Of a DNA stretch of 64,000 bases, positions 46,787 to 57,137 are shown piece by piece. A model generated the notes under the pieces. It ran no database searches and was not told the DNA's origin. It saw only the letters and a program-made list of their open reading frames with translations. Each line of letters opens with the position of its first letter. The stretch's first letter is position 1. Origin of the DNA: Hydrococcus rivularis NIES-593 (GTDB lineage: Bacteria > Cyanobacteriota > Cyanobacteriia > Cyanobacteriales > Microcystaceae); assembly GCF_001904635.1 (NCBI RefSeq), contig NZ_MRCB01000018.1, positions 1 to 64,000 on the forward strand. Direction: 5' to 3'. The position numbers were made by a program, and so were the translations under genes.

Positions 46787-47170
46787 ATGAGACTCAAGGT
46801 TATGCTCCCAACGAAAATTCTGGTGGATGAAGAAGTCACCAAAATCATTGCAGAGGCGGAAAACGGTTCCTTTTGCCTGCTACCCCATCACATTGACTGG
46901 GTTAGCGCTTTGGTTCCGGGGCTGCTATCCTTTGTTTCTGTTCGGGGACAGGAAAAATTTCTCGCTGTGGACGAAGGCATTCTGGTAAAGTGCGGCACCC
47001 AAGTGCTAGTATCAACTCGACAGGCAGTGCTGGGCGACAATCTAGGAACGTTGCGGGACACGGTTGCCAGCCAGTTTCGCGCGATCGACGAGCGAGAAAA
47101 GTTAGCTCGTTCGGCTCTGGCAAAACTCGAAGCCAGCGTTATCCGGCACTTTATCGAGCTAGAGGAATGA
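46787..47170 (+). CDS. atpC: N-ATPase epsilon subunit
   Basis: This 127-residue protein has the epsilon beta-sandwich (MRLKVMLPTKILVDEEVTKIIAEAENGSFCLLPHH) and a helical C-terminus. It is the second gene of the canonical atpDCQRBEFAG N-ATPase order, but here it is the first gene left of the operon. Its ATG lies just after the right end of an IS607-type element, in the place where atpD should end. Its stop overlaps atpQ. Confidence 0.9.
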   Translation: MRLKVMLPTKILVDEEVTKIIAEAENGSFCLLPHHIDWVSALVPGLLSFVSVRGQEKFLAVDEGILVKCGTQVLVSTRQAVLGDNLGTLRDTVASQFRAIDEREKLARSALAKLEASVIRHFIELEE

Positions 47171-47520
47171 TGGACGATCCTGAAGTTCCCAAAAACCGAC
47201 ACCAACTCCAGAGAGACTTTACCCACAAGGTAGGAGTCAAGGAGAAGCACAAGCTGAGAGCTAGGCGAGAAAAGAGCAAGAGCGTCTGGTTTGGGTTGGG
47301 TCTGCTGGGACTGATCGGCTGGTCGGTAGTCGTGCCGACTTTGCTGGGAGTGGCGCTAGGAATTTGGCTCGATAGGCGAATGCCCAGTCGCTTTTCTTGG
47401 ACGCTGACGCTCATGTTTGCGGGGTTAATTCTGGGCTGTCTGAATGCTTGGCAGTGGGTAACTCGCGAGCAGGCATCGATACAGCGAACTGACGAGGAGG
47501 ACAGACAAGATAATGAATGA
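47167..47520 (+). CDS. atpQ: N-ATPase accessory membrane protein AtpQ (AtpI-like)
   Basis: This 117-residue protein has a charged N-terminal half and two hydrophobic helices (about 43-68 and 75-97). It is the AtpI-like assembly protein specific to N-ATPase operons. It overlaps atpC (ATGA) and atpR. Confidence 0.85.
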   Translation: MMDDPEVPKNRHQLQRDFTHKVGVKEKHKLRARREKSKSVWFGLGLLGLIGWSVVVPTLLGVALGIWLDRRMPSRFSWTLTLMFAGLILGCLNAWQWVTREQASIQRTDEEDRQDNE

Positions 47521-47815
47521 ACTTTTTCCCTTAACTTTTGCTCTAGCAGCAGGGAGCGGACTGGGTTTATTTTACTTCGGCGGTTTGTGGCTGACGGTAA
47601 AGCAGTTGCCAACGACGCGCCATCCGATCGCTTGGACGCTAGGCAGTCTTTTGGTACGGCTGGGCGTTGTCCTGGTCGGCTTTTATCTGATTATGGGCAG
47701 CCATTGGGAACGACTCTTGGCTTGCCTGCTGACTTTCCTGTGGGTGCGAAACTTAATGATACGCCGCTTGCAGGTTAAAGGACGCAAGGTCTCTGTTCTC
47801 GGTCGTCCCAGGTAA
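47513..47815 (+). CDS. atpR: N-ATPase accessory protein AtpR
   Basis: This 100-residue protein has three hydrophobic helices. It is the family-specific AtpR, of uncertain role, probably assembling the c ring. It overlaps the 3' end of atpQ by 8 bp. Confidence 0.85.
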   Translation: MNELFPLTFALAAGSGLGLFYFGGLWLTVKQLPTTRHPIAWTLGSLLVRLGVVLVGFYLIMGSHWERLLACLLTFLWVRNLMIRRLQVKGRKVSVLGRPR

Positions 47816-47819
47816 AACG

Positions 47820-48575
47820 ATGCAGATTACTCCCGATGCGATAATTATCTGGCAATGGGGAGCGGTGAAGTTGAATGCCACGCTGCTATTTACTTGGCTG
47901 GTGATGGTTCTGTTGGTATTTGGCTCTTGGCTGATAACGCGCCGACTATCTAATGGCGATCGCCGGAGGCGCACCTGCGGTGAGCGCTTGTCGCGGGGAC
48001 AAAATCTCCTGGAAGTTTTGGTAGAAGGGATTAGAGAGCAAATTCGTCAAATCGGCTTGTCCGATCCAGATCCTTATTTGCCCTTTCTCGGCACGCTTTT
48101 TATTTTCATTGCTGCCTGCAATATTTTGAGTATCGTACCCGGCTATCAACCGCCAACGGGTTCGATTTCTACTACGGCAGCCCTGGCAATCTGCGTCTTC
48201 GTTGCCGTTCCTTTTTATGGCATTCGCCGACAGGGGTTGGTCAGATACTTAAAACAGTATTTAGAGCCGAGTCCCTTGATGTTACCCTTTAATATTATTG
48301 GAGAGTTGTCGCGCACCCTGGCACTGGCAGTGCGGCTCTTCGGCAACGTGATGAGCGGTTCGACTGTCGCGGCGATCTTGCTATCCCTCACGCCACTATT
48401 TTTCCCGATTCTCATGCAGGCATTGGGATTGTTAACCGGAGTGCTGCAAGCTTATATTTTTTCCGTCCTCGCCTGCGTGTACATTGCCGCAGCCAGCCAG
48501 GTACAGGATGAAACGGGACGGCGATTGCCCTCCGGGCAGCGCCCTCAAGGGCGATCGCGCCAGCCTTCTCAATAA
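47820..48575 (+). CDS. atpB: N-ATPase subunit a
   Basis: This 251-residue membrane stator subunit has five to six helices. The essential Arg lies in SRTLALAVRLFGNVMSG, the stretch facing the c ring. It forms the ion half-channels. It lies 4 bp after atpR and 11 bp before atpE. Confidence 0.92.
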   Translation: MQITPDAIIIWQWGAVKLNATLLFTWLVMVLLVFGSWLITRRLSNGDRRRRTCGERLSRGQNLLEVLVEGIREQIRQIGLSDPDPYLPFLGTLFIFIAACNILSIVPGYQPPTGSISTTAALAICVFVAVPFYGIRRQGLVRYLKQYLEPSPLMLPFNIIGELSRTLALAVRLFGNVMSGSTVAAILLSLTPLFFPILMQALGLLTGVLQAYIFSVLACVYIAAASQVQDETGRRLPSGQRPQGRSRQPSQ

Positions 48576-48586
48576 AAATATATCGC

Positions 48587-48865
48587 ATGGATAATATTAG
48601 TCTGATCGGAATGGTATCGATTTTTACAGCCGGATTGACGATGGCGGTCGGTTCGGTGGGACCCGCCCTGGGAGAAGCGAGGGCAGTCGCCCAGGCATTG
48701 ATTTCTCTGGCGCAGCAGCCCGATGAAGCCAATACTATCACTCGCACCTTGTTTGTCGGCGTAGCCTTTATCGAAACAACTGGGATTTACTGCTTCGTCA
48801 TCAGCCTGATTTTAATTTTTGCCAATCCCTTCTGGAATTACGTGACGACTAAGGCGGGAGGCTGA
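48587..48865 (+). CDS. atpE: N-ATPase subunit c, Na+-type binding site
   Basis: This 92-residue hairpin of two helices has a Na+-type site: E30 (VGPALGE), E63, T64, T65 and Y68 (IETTGIY). These correspond to Q32, E65, S66, T67 and Y70 of the Na+ ring of Ilyobacter tartaricus. This is the sequence basis for calling the complex a sodium-translocating N-ATPase. Confidence 0.92.
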   Translation: MDNISLIGMVSIFTAGLTMAVGSVGPALGEARAVAQALISLAQQPDEANTITRTLFVGVAFIETTGIYCFVISLILIFANPFWNYVTTKAGG

Positions 48866-48868
48866 TCC

Positions 48869-49666
48869 GTGCAAATCGACTGGTTTACCCTTGTCGCCCA
48901 GATCGTCAATTTTCTGATTTTGCTGGCACTGCTCAAGCGCTTTCTCTACGGTCCGATCGTGCGAGCGATGGAGCGACGGGAGCAAAAAATCGCTGGCTAC
49001 ATGCAAGAAGCGCGAGAGAAAGTACGAATTGCCGAACAAGAAAGCGATCGCTATCGCCAACTGCAACAGGCGTTGGTCGAACAGCGAGAAGCCGCGATCG
49101 CCCAAATGAAAGCCGAAGTAGAGCAAATGCGAGAGGTTTTGTTACAAAATGTCCGCGACGAAGTAAATGCCATGCAATCTCGCTGGCACGAGGCGATCCA
49201 ACGCCAGCAAAGTGCTTTTCTGCGAGAGTTGCGCTATCGATCGCTTCAGGAGATTCAGACTGCAATCCGCCAAGCCTTGCGGGACTTAGCCGATGCCGAT
49301 CTAGAGCAACAGGCGATCGCGGTTTTCCTACGGCGCATCCAGAAACTGACTGGGGAAGAGCGACAGGCGCTTTGTAGCGTTGCTTCTCCCAGAAACCACA
49401 ATGCCCCGGAGGTAGTGGTAGCAAGTAGTTTTGCGCTCCCGGAAGCCTTGCGACAGGATATTGCCCAGGTATTGCGGGAACAGCTACCTAACGATGTCAG
49501 GCTGCGGTTTGAGACGACGGAGGACTTAATCTGCGGCATCGAGCTAAGATCGGCAGGTTGCAAGCTTGCCTGGAGTCTGGAGAATTACTTAGCTAGCTTG
49601 GAAAATAACTTGTCTGCTGTTTTTGCCCAAAAGACTGACAAGAAAATTAGGGAAATCATGAAGTAA
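48869..49666 (+). CDS. atpF: N-ATPase subunit b with delta-like C-terminus
   Basis: This 265-residue protein starts at GTG. One N-terminal membrane helix is followed by a long coiled-coil stalk and a C-terminal region (about 165-265, with ALPEALRQDIAQVLREQLP) similar to delta. This is usual for N-ATPase operons, which lack a separate delta gene. In intact operons atpA follows at once; here it does not. Confidence 0.9.
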   Translation: MQIDWFTLVAQIVNFLILLALLKRFLYGPIVRAMERREQKIAGYMQEAREKVRIAEQESDRYRQLQQALVEQREAAIAQMKAEVEQMREVLLQNVRDEVNAMQSRWHEAIQRQQSAFLRELRYRSLQEIQTAIRQALRDLADADLEQQAIAVFLRRIQKLTGEERQALCSVASPRNHNAPEVVVASSFALPEALRQDIAQVLREQLPNDVRLRFETTEDLICGIELRSAGCKLAWSLENYLASLENNLSAVFAQKTDKKIREIMK

Positions 49667-50032
49667 TGCTCGCCATTGACCTACTCTCCTCATCTGTAGC
49701 AAGATTAAAGAGAAACGATATAATACCAATTTTTATGTTTTCGCGATCGACATTCTTCACCCCTCTCCCTATTTGGGAGAGGGGTTGGGGGTGAGGGCGA
49801 TCGACTATCTCTATCATTAATGAATGAAAAATGGGATAAGATGTTTTGCTTCGCTATCGCTACTCTCAACATGACGAAGTGCAAGATATCTCTCTTGTCT
49901 GCCTTCTTTATTTTTTTTTAAAACAGCCTCCGATCGTATCAAATCTGGTTGAACGACCACAATAACAAGTCCCGCTCGCGACTCCTGTTGGTCGCACTAC
50001 GTATTATGACTAATTAAACAGATTTGATATTA
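49667..50032. other. Spacer after atpF holding a MITE copy; probable inversion breakpoint
   Basis: The MITE copy M (49723-49836) matches the middle of the composite repeat at 3.9 kb, with ends ATACCAATTTTT and AAAAATGGG. The rest is AT-rich without a gene. Position and orientation of atpA at 61.6 kb make this one edge of a possible inversion. Confidence 0.6.
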
Positions 50033-51013
50033 TTAAGTGGTTACTTGGCTCGATCGCAGCACGGTTAGGTGTAAATCTTTTCGATTTTTAGAATTGAGAA
50101 ATTTACGCTGCAATTCTTTCCATTCTTGCCATTTATGGTAGCGAATGTCTGCTAGTTTCTCAGTAAGAGTTGGCATTTTAGTAGAATAATCTTTTTCAAA
50201 TACTTCGGTGATAAACTCTGCTAAAATAAAACTATCTTGCATATCGCCAAGCACAGTTTGTAAATCTTTGATATCTTTGACATAATTTTGATAAGCGTCG
50301 CTATAAAACTGGGTAAATAGTTCCATGTTATAGCGCGATCGCTTGGCTTCTTTTCTCAAATCATGAAGCATTGTACCTTGACGATTTAAAATTTCTTCTA
50401 CTTGTTTCTTGTCCCATTCATCAGGAAATTTAACTTCTCCCTCTTGAAATTTTATCCCTACTAACCAACCTGGATTCAGTAGCAATTTGCTAATTTGAGG
50501 CAACAAGAGATCGGGTAAAATGTTATTGATATCAATCTCGGCAATTTCTTGATAGGTAGGATTTTCTAACCAATTTTGAAAAGCTTCTTTGAGGTTAATA
50601 TAAATTCGATCTTCTAAAATTTCTCTAACTTGTTTGAAAGTAGATTTTCGTTGCTTGGTCAAAACCTCTAAGGCTTTGTCTAGTTGTTTTTTTTCGTTTT
50701 GGGGTAAATCCGACTGATACCAATGTTTGAGAATATCTCCTAAAACATCAATGTCTCGCAATTTTCCTAGGATTCGCGCGACTTGACCGACCTTTTTTTC
50801 ATCTGCATTTTTAGGGAAATTTAAAGCGGGAGAAAATCCAACGATCGCGCTTCTCAAGCGTCGCATTCCTACCCGCATTTGATGTAATTCTTCTGGATCT
50901 TTGTCTTTGAGAACTTCATTTTCGTGTTTGAGGATTTTATTAAAGTGTTTAGCGATCGCTAAATATGCCCAGTCGCCAAAAGTTTTTGCTTCGCGATCTA
51001 AATATTTTTTCAT
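50033..51013 (-). CDS. CHAD-domain protein
   Basis: This 326-residue, entirely helical protein has the CHAD signatures HQMRVGMRRLRSAI and LGKLRDIDVLGD near the N-terminus and LRKEAKRSRYNMELF later. The repeated conserved His/Arg/Lys bind polyphosphate in this family. It is probably a polyphosphate-associated protein. It lies 24 bp downstream of ribBA on the same strand. Confidence 0.85.
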   Translation of the reverse strand: MKKYLDREAKTFGDWAYLAIAKHFNKILKHENEVLKDKDPEELHQMRVGMRRLRSAIVGFSPALNFPKNADEKKVGQVARILGKLRDIDVLGDILKHWYQSDLPQNEKKQLDKALEVLTKQRKSTFKQVREILEDRIYINLKEAFQNWLENPTYQEIAEIDINNILPDLLLPQISKLLLNPGWLVGIKFQEGEVKFPDEWDKKQVEEILNRQGTMLHDLRKEAKRSRYNMELFTQFYSDAYQNYVKDIKDLQTVLGDMQDSFILAEFITEVFEKDYSTKMPTLTEKLADIRYHKWQEWKELQRKFLNSKNRKDLHLTVLRSSQVTT

Positions 51014-51037
51014 TATCTAACCATCAATTGAATCGAT

Positions 51038-52708
51038 TTACCGAGCAAAACTATAAATTGTTTGCCGTTCTAATTGAGAACAAAGTTCGGAAGGTTTTTG
51101 AGTGAGAGAAAAAGTATGTCGGTCTAACTTGACTTGTAATCCCATCATGGGATCGTCTCCTGAAGAAATTAGAAATTCAAGACGTTTAATGTGCTTCCAG
51201 GTGACTAAATCGTCCAAAATATTGTTAATTGCTTGTACGTAGGGATGACGGCTATTTTTGTACCAATTTGGGGCGACGAGATTAGCGCGATCGAAACCTA
51301 AGTGAAAAATAAGAGAAGGATTGCCAAACAGCGCGATCGCGACTGGTCTGACTTCTTCTTGTAGCACCAACTGCGCCGATTGGCTTAAATAGCGCAATTT
51401 TTCTAGCCTTTCATACCGTTGTGCGATCGATCGCACTTCCGGTTCCCACTCGATCGCTACTGTAATTAGATAAGTTTGCAATAGCAAATGACCTAACTTT
51501 TGGGCTTTGGTAGCTAAATAACCAGAATTATAATCATTTGCCTCAATTAGTAGGGGCACTCGTTCTACCACTTCCAACCCATACCCCTTTAACCCGGCAA
51601 TTTTTCGAGGATTATTGGTGATCAGGCGAATTTTTTTCACGCCCAGATCGTTGAGCATTTGCGCCCCCATACCATAATCGCGCAAATCTGCCGGAAAGCC
51701 GAGGCGTTCGTTAGCCTCCACCGTATCTAAACCCAAATCTTGCAGGGAATACGCCTTCAGCTTATTAATCAAACCAATGCCGCGTCCTTCCTGCCGCAGA
51801 TAAACGACTACGCCCAAACCAGCATTCTCGATCATTTTTAGGGCGGCGTGTAATTGCATGCGACAGTCGCAGCGCAGCGATCCCAAAGCATCGCCCGTCA
51901 AACATTCCGAGTGCATCCGCACCATTACCGGATGGTCTTGAAATTGAGACGGATCGCCTTTGACGATCGCAACGTGTTCCGTCCCATCTAGGGTATTGCG
52001 ATAGGCATAAAGCACGAAAGTGCCGAACTGAGTGGGAAATTGACACACCGCTTCTCGATAGACAAAGCGATCGTATTTGAGACGATAGCTAATTAAATCG
52101 GCAATGCTAATCAGCTTTAGATCGTGCTTCTTGGCATACTCGAATAGCTGGGGCAATCGCGCCATCGAACCGTCGGAGTTTTGGATTTCGCAGATGACTC
52201 CTGCCGGGTACAGCCCCGCCAGTCTTGCCAAATCCACTGCTGCTTCGGTATGTCCTGCCCGTTTCAGGACGCCCCCTTCCTTAGCACGGATGGGAAAGAT
52301 ATGACCGGGACGAGTCAGATCTTCTGGGCGCGTTGCCGGATTGATAGCTACTTGAATGGTGCGGGCGCGGTCTTCTGCCGAAATTCCCGTAGATACACCC
52401 AAATGAGGGGCAGCGTCGATACTGACGGTAAAGGCGGTTTGATTGCTATCGGTATTTTTGGTAACCATCAGGGGTAAGTCTAGTTGGTCTAGACGTTCTC
52501 CCGTCATCGCCAGACAGATCAGTCCCCGCGCTTCCACTGCCATAAAATTGATCGTCTGCGGCGTGGCGAACTGGGCAGCACAGATGAGATCGCCTTCGTT
52601 CTCTCGGTTTTCGTCGTCAACAACGACAACCATACGCCCCGCTTTGATGTCTGCGATCGCTGCGTCGATGGGGTCGAATTCAATTGGGACGTTTTGAAGC
52701 GCTTCCAC
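51038..52708 (-). CDS. ribBA: Bifunctional DHBP synthase / GTP cyclohydrolase II
   Basis: This 556-residue protein has an N-terminal RibB domain (1-205: [35 protein letters not shown]) that makes the four-carbon unit. A RibA domain (about 210-400) follows, with the zinc site [14 protein letters not shown] and EGRGIGL, for the first step from GTP. An extension of about 150 residues is usual in cyanobacterial RibBA. Together they feed riboflavin synthesis. I see no FMN riboswitch upstream. Confidence 0.95.
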   Translation of the reverse strand: MEALQNVPIEFDPIDAAIADIKAGRMVVVVDDENRENEGDLICAAQFATPQTINFMAVEARGLICLAMTGERLDQLDLPLMVTKNTDSNQTAFTVSIDAAPHLGVSTGISAEDRARTIQVAINPATRPEDLTRPGHIFPIRAKEGGVLKRAGHTEAAVDLARLAGLYPAGVICEIQNSDGSMARLPQLFEYAKKHDLKLISIADLISYRLKYDRFVYREAVCQFPTQFGTFVLYAYRNTLDGTEHVAIVKGDPSQFQDHPVMVRMHSECLTGDALGSLRCDCRMQLHAALKMIENAGLGVVVYLRQEGRGIGLINKLKAYSLQDLGLDTVEANERLGFPADLRDYGMGAQMLNDLGVKKIRLITNNPRKIAGLKGYGLEVVERVPLLIEANDYNSGYLATKAQKLGHLLLQTYLITVAIEWEPEVRSIAQRYERLEKLRYLSQSAQLVLQEEVRPVAIALFGNPSLIFHLGFDRANLVAPNWYKNSRHPYVQAINNILDDLVTWKHIKRLEFLISSGDDPMMGLQVKLDRHTFSLTQKPSELCSQLERQTIYSFAR

Positions 52709-53176
52709 TATTAGTCAATTGTCAGTTATCAGTTATCAGTTTTAGAAAGCAGGAGAGTTAACAATGGGCCTGCTATACCAAAAACTGAGGGTTGTTCGAG
52801 ATTTCTACCTCTGATTGTAGCTCTAGGAGGCGTATCAATTAGTAGAGAGTCGCAAACATTGAGATGAAAAAAGCGCAGTGACAAACGTCACAGGGAGTTA
52901 GTGTCGCTTCTCGTTGGCAAATCGCTTTTGAGGCAAGAAACTGGTCGAATACCCCAAATTTACCAAGCGTTCTTATACCATTTTGGATGAAAGGATTGGG
53001 AAACCCTTTCTACGATTGAATTGTGTAAATTCATCTGTCGCCTTCTTATTTCAAATTGGTATTACTTGCGCCAAGATCGCTAAACTTTATTAAAAAATTT
53101 CGATTTTAAGTTTTGATTTGATACTAAAATGCAGCCAACGCTAAACTATATGGGCGGTGACTAGGAAGTCGGAACT
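52709..53176. other. Spacer between divergent ribBA and argC, with MITE-like element
   Basis: Short repeated words (CAGTTATCAGTTATCAG) lie next to ribBA. An 88-bp element with inverted ends ATACCATTTT / AAATTGGTAT spans 52975-53062 and shares end sequences with the M repeat. The remainder presumably holds both promoters. Confidence 0.5.
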
Positions 53177-54235
53177 ATGAGGGATTCAGACAAAATAGCA
53201 GTAGGAATTATCGGGGCTTCTGGATACGGTGGCGTGCAACTGGTGCGGCTGTTGCTAGATCATCCCAAGGTAGAAATTGTCTATCTTGGGGGCGATAGCA
53301 GTGCTGGGAAGCCGTATTCCGAACTTTATCCCCATCTCGGTCACTGCTTCAATTTAACCATCGAGCCGATCGATTTGGATAAGGTTACTTCTCGCTGCCA
53401 GGTTGTCTTTCTTGGTTTACCTAATGGTCTTGCTTGCGAGATAGCGCCTACGCTGATCGAAAAAGGCTGTAAAGTCTTGGATTTATCGGCTGACTACCGT
53501 TTTAGCAATTTGGAAACCTATAGCGCTTGGTACAAAAAAGAACGCAGCGATCGCGCTACGGCAGCTATGGCAGTTTATGGCTTACCAGAATTATATCGAG
53601 ACGAAATTCGACAAGCGCAATTGATTGGCTGTCCCGGTTGTTATCCCACTGCCAGTCTTCTAGCATTAGCTCCTTTGCTCAAACAGGGGCTAATCGTCCC
53701 AGAAACGGCAATTATCGACGCTAAATCGGGCACTTCTGGCGGCGGTCGTCAGGCAAAAACGAATTTATTGCTAGCAGAAGCCGATAATTCTCTGGGGGCT
53801 TATGGTGTGACCAAGCACCGCCATACCCCAGAAATCGAGCAAATTTGCAGCGAGTTAGCCGGACACGAGATCAGAGTCCAGTTTACTCCCCATCTAATTC
53901 CGATGGTGCGGGGCATTCTGTCAACCGTCTATGCGACGATGCGAGATCCGGGATTGGTTCGAGAAGATCTGATTACGATCTATACTGCCTTATACCGCTC
54001 GTCTCCCTTTATCAAAGTATTGCCCACTGGGGTATATCCTCAAACTAAGTGGGCTTGCGGGACAAATCTCTGTTACATCGGCATTGAAGTCGATCCCCGC
54101 ACCGATCGCGTCATTGTTTTGTCTGCTATTGACAATTTAATTAAGGGTCAGTCGGGACAAGCGATACAATGCTTGAACTTAATGATGGGGTGGCAGGAAA
54201 CTCTGGGCTTGCCTCAGCTCAGTTTTTATCCCTAA
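53177..54235 (+). CDS. argC: N-acetyl-gamma-glutamyl-phosphate reductase
   Basis: This 352-residue protein has the NADP-binding [13 protein letters not shown] at the N-terminus and catalytic C155 in [10 protein letters not shown]. It reduces N-acetyl-glutamyl phosphate to the semialdehyde in arginine synthesis. Confidence 0.96.
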   Translation: MRDSDKIAVGIIGASGYGGVQLVRLLLDHPKVEIVYLGGDSSAGKPYSELYPHLGHCFNLTIEPIDLDKVTSRCQVVFLGLPNGLACEIAPTLIEKGCKVLDLSADYRFSNLETYSAWYKKERSDRATAAMAVYGLPELYRDEIRQAQLIGCPGCYPTASLLALAPLLKQGLIVPETAIIDAKSGTSGGGRQAKTNLLLAEADNSLGAYGVTKHRHTPEIEQICSELAGHEIRVQFTPHLIPMVRGILSTVYATMRDPGLVREDLITIYTALYRSSPFIKVLPTGVYPQTKWACGTNLCYIGIEVDPRTDRVIVLSAIDNLIKGQSGQAIQCLNLMMGWQETLGLPQLSFYP

Positions 54236-54400
54236 TGCAAGCGAAAAAAACGTTGAGCGAAACAATTGCTAATGGCTTCAATTGAACTTTAACTGGTTCA
54301 CTTTTCATGACAAACCCAAAAACTCGTTACTTTTGGGATTAAGATAGAAGCAAAGTTAATTAACACAAAAACGATTGGGTTAAAGGTCGGTTAAATTCCT

Positions 54401-55174
54401 ATGAATTTAGCGAGAATCTGGACGATTGCCAATAATGGATTTAGAGAGACAATTCGCGATCGCATATTCTATTTTGTGGGATTTTTTGCTCTGCTGCTCG
54501 CGATCGCCCTCCGTTTGTTGCCAGAAATTTCTGTCGGCACCCACGAAAAAATTTTCCTAGATTTGGGACTCGGTGCTATGGCACTTTTGGGTGCTATTGT
54601 CGCTATCTTCGTTGGTACGGGACTAATCAACAAAGAAATTGAAAAGCGTACCGTCCTAGTGTTGATTCCAAAACCTCTTAGTCGAGCAGAATTAATTCTT
54701 GGCAAACACCTGGGACTATCTGCTGTATTGACTGTCATGTTAGCCATCATGACAGTTATTTATTTAGCGCTTTTGAGCCTATCGAAAATTTCCTATGCTT
54801 TAAACACGATTCTGGTATCTCAACTGTTTTTATTAGTTGAATTAGCGTTACTGATTGCCGTTGCCATACTTTTTGGCACTTTTACCAGTTCGATTTTGGC
54901 AACGCTTTTTAGCTTCGGCATCTATTTAATGGGACATATTAGCAGTAATTTACTCAAACTCGGTGCCTTGAGTAAAAATGCCACAGTAGAATCGATTACT
55001 AAAGCGATTTACTTAATTTTGCCAGATCTTGAGCGATTAAACCTCAAAAATCAAGCTGTATATGGCTTGTTGCCCAGTTCTGAAGAACTGGTTAGTAACG
55101 CCGCATACGGAATTTTGTATGCAGCACTCCTTTTATCAATTGCAATCTTGATATTTTCCAGACGAGAATTTTAA
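54401..55174 (+). CDS. ABC-2 type transporter permease
   Basis: This 257-residue protein has six predicted membrane helices and the ABC-2 pattern (NNGFRETIRDRIFYFVGFFALLLAI; LINKEIEKRTVLVLIPKPLSRAELILGK). No ATPase gene is adjacent; it must be encoded elsewhere. Substrate unknown. Confidence 0.8.
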   Translation: MNLARIWTIANNGFRETIRDRIFYFVGFFALLLAIALRLLPEISVGTHEKIFLDLGLGAMALLGAIVAIFVGTGLINKEIEKRTVLVLIPKPLSRAELILGKHLGLSAVLTVMLAIMTVIYLALLSLSKISYALNTILVSQLFLLVELALLIAVAILFGTFTSSILATLFSFGIYLMGHISSNLLKLGALSKNATVESITKAIYLILPDLERLNLKNQAVYGLLPSSEELVSNAAYGILYAALLLSIAILIFSRREF

Positions 55175-55311
55175 AGTAAGACTCTCTTGCTTAAGGCTCC
55201 AGAATACTCTAAATTACATAGCGGAAGAATAAGAACTTGTGAAAATGAAATTCCCGATCGCGCTTCCAAAAACTTCATCAAAACTTTATCTTTGACTTAG
55301 AAAAGACTAAA

Positions 55312-57039
55312 ATGCAAGCGGCTCCAATTGAGAAAAAATCTAAAAGTTACTCGCCAGATGAAGCAACACAAGACCCCCAAGGTTTAGACGAACCCCTTCA
55401 AAGTCTAGTCAATTTATTAAATGAAACCTTTGAGGTTAGTTACTGTTTGATGTTGTGTTTTGATGGCGAGAAAAATAGTAAACTTTGCTACCGCTCGCAA
55501 ACAACATTCGTATCGGACAACTTGCTCGATCTCTCCTATAGGATTGTAGACGATTATCAACCGATACTTCTCCAAGGCAGACCGATCGTTTTTTACGATC
55601 GCGATTGCCTGTTTCCTTTATTCGTGCAACATCCCGTTAAAACGGAGCGAATTCGTTCGCTTTTACTCGTTCCCATCATCTATCAGTATTCCTATTTAGG
55701 AGAAATTTTTCTCTATTCGTGCGATCGCGATCGTCAATGGAGCGAACATCAATTAGAGTTAGTACGCCTTCTAGTCGAGCAATGCGCGATCGAAATCGTT
55801 CAATCCCAATTAAAGCGGCAAATCCAACAGCAGAAATCACGACAAAAATTACTTTGGCAAATCGAGCGAAAACTAAACTCTAATCTCGCTCCAGAAATCG
55901 CCATAGCAGAAACGCTTGCCCTAGTCGGTGAAAACTTTCAGGTCGATCGCGTCGTTCTTTTCCGACTAGATGAAAAGACCAGTCAAATTGAAAAAGAATG
56001 GTGCAGTAGCGATAAAATTCCTCTTCTATCAACTTTAAACATATCTCTGTGGGAAGAATTGAGAATACTGACTTTTAAAAAACGAGGCAAAGTCAGCCAA
56101 TTTGATTGCAAGTTAAACGAACTAATAGTTTCTTTCGCCAACGTTCCTATTTTTATTAAAGAACAACTTTTTGGATGTTTAGCCTTACAACAATCGATTT
56201 CTAGAAAAACTTTTACGCTTGAAGAAATTAATATTCTGAAATCTATTGCCGAACAAATTGCGATCGCTCTCTATATCGCTCAAACTCAAAAAAACCTGAA
56301 AAAACTAGAAGAACGCGCTAAAAACCTAGAATTAGAAAAGCAACAATCTGAAGCTGCCAATCAAGCAAAAAGTGAATTTCTCTCTCATATCAATCACGAG
56401 CTACGCACGCCTTTAACAGGAATTTTAGGCTTTGCTCGCATGTTAAAAGATGAAATTTATGGGTCTCTCAATCCAAAACAGCAGCAATACGTAAGTGCTA
56501 TTGCCTCTTCTGGGGAACACTTATTGTCTTTAGTCAATGATTTCTTAGATATTGCAAAAATTGAAGCCAATCGCGAAGAACTTTTTCTAGAAACATTACC
56601 AGTTGAGGACTTGTGTATCGCTTCCCTCTCTATGGTAGAATCGCGAGCAAGAGAACAAGGGTTAGACTTGCGACTAGAAATCTGCCCCGGCGTCGATTTT
56701 TGCCATGCCGATCGCCGTCGCATCAAGCAGATTTTAGTCAACCTACTTTCTAATGCCATCAAGTTCACTGAAGTCGGTTCGGTTACGCTCAAAGTTCAGC
56801 GCCAAGAAAATAGGCTGGAGTTTTGCGTAATCGACACTGGTATTGGGATCGAACCAGCCGATCGAGAAAAGCTATTTCAACCGTTTCAACAAATTAACAA
56901 TCCTTTGAGTCGCAAGCATAAAGGCACTGGTTTAGGATTAACCCTTTCCCGCAAGCTGGCGCAACTCCATAACGGCGATATTACCCTAGTTTCAGAAGAA
57001 GGTAAAGGAAGCTGCTTTACCTTGCATTTGCCGATTTAA
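55312..57039 (+). CDS. GAF-GAF sensor histidine kinase
   Basis: This 575-residue protein has two GAF domains (about 25-170 and 180-325), a short coiled coil, HisKA with phosphoacceptor H362 (INHELRTPL) and a HATPase_c domain (N box NLLSNAIKF, G boxes GIGI and GTGLGL). No membrane segment is seen, so it is soluble. No response regulator is next to it. Signal unknown; one GAF contains Cys but no clear bilin motif. Confidence 0.9.
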   Translation: MQAAPIEKKSKSYSPDEATQDPQGLDEPLQSLVNLLNETFEVSYCLMLCFDGEKNSKLCYRSQTTFVSDNLLDLSYRIVDDYQPILLQGRPIVFYDRDCLFPLFVQHPVKTERIRSLLLVPIIYQYSYLGEIFLYSCDRDRQWSEHQLELVRLLVEQCAIEIVQSQLKRQIQQQKSRQKLLWQIERKLNSNLAPEIAIAETLALVGENFQVDRVVLFRLDEKTSQIEKEWCSSDKIPLLSTLNISLWEELRILTFKKRGKVSQFDCKLNELIVSFANVPIFIKEQLFGCLALQQSISRKTFTLEEINILKSIAEQIAIALYIAQTQKNLKKLEERAKNLELEKQQSEAANQAKSEFLSHINHELRTPLTGILGFARMLKDEIYGSLNPKQQQYVSAIASSGEHLLSLVNDFLDIAKIEANREELFLETLPVEDLCIASLSMVESRAREQGLDLRLEICPGVDFCHADRRRIKQILVNLLSNAIKFTEVGSVTLKVQRQENRLEFCVIDTGIGIEPADREKLFQPFQQINNPLSRKHKGTGLGLTLSRKLAQLHNGDITLVSEEGKGSCFTLHLPI

Positions 57040-57137
57040 GTGTCGGTTAGTAATTAGTAATTAGTTATTAGCCATTGGTTTCGACGAAAGAGATAAGATC
57101 GATTTATAAATACCAACTAACTGCCGGCCAATCTAAA

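Noticed and set aside
52709-53176. FMN riboswitch upstream of ribBA
   Set aside because: None of the conserved RFN helices could be recognised.
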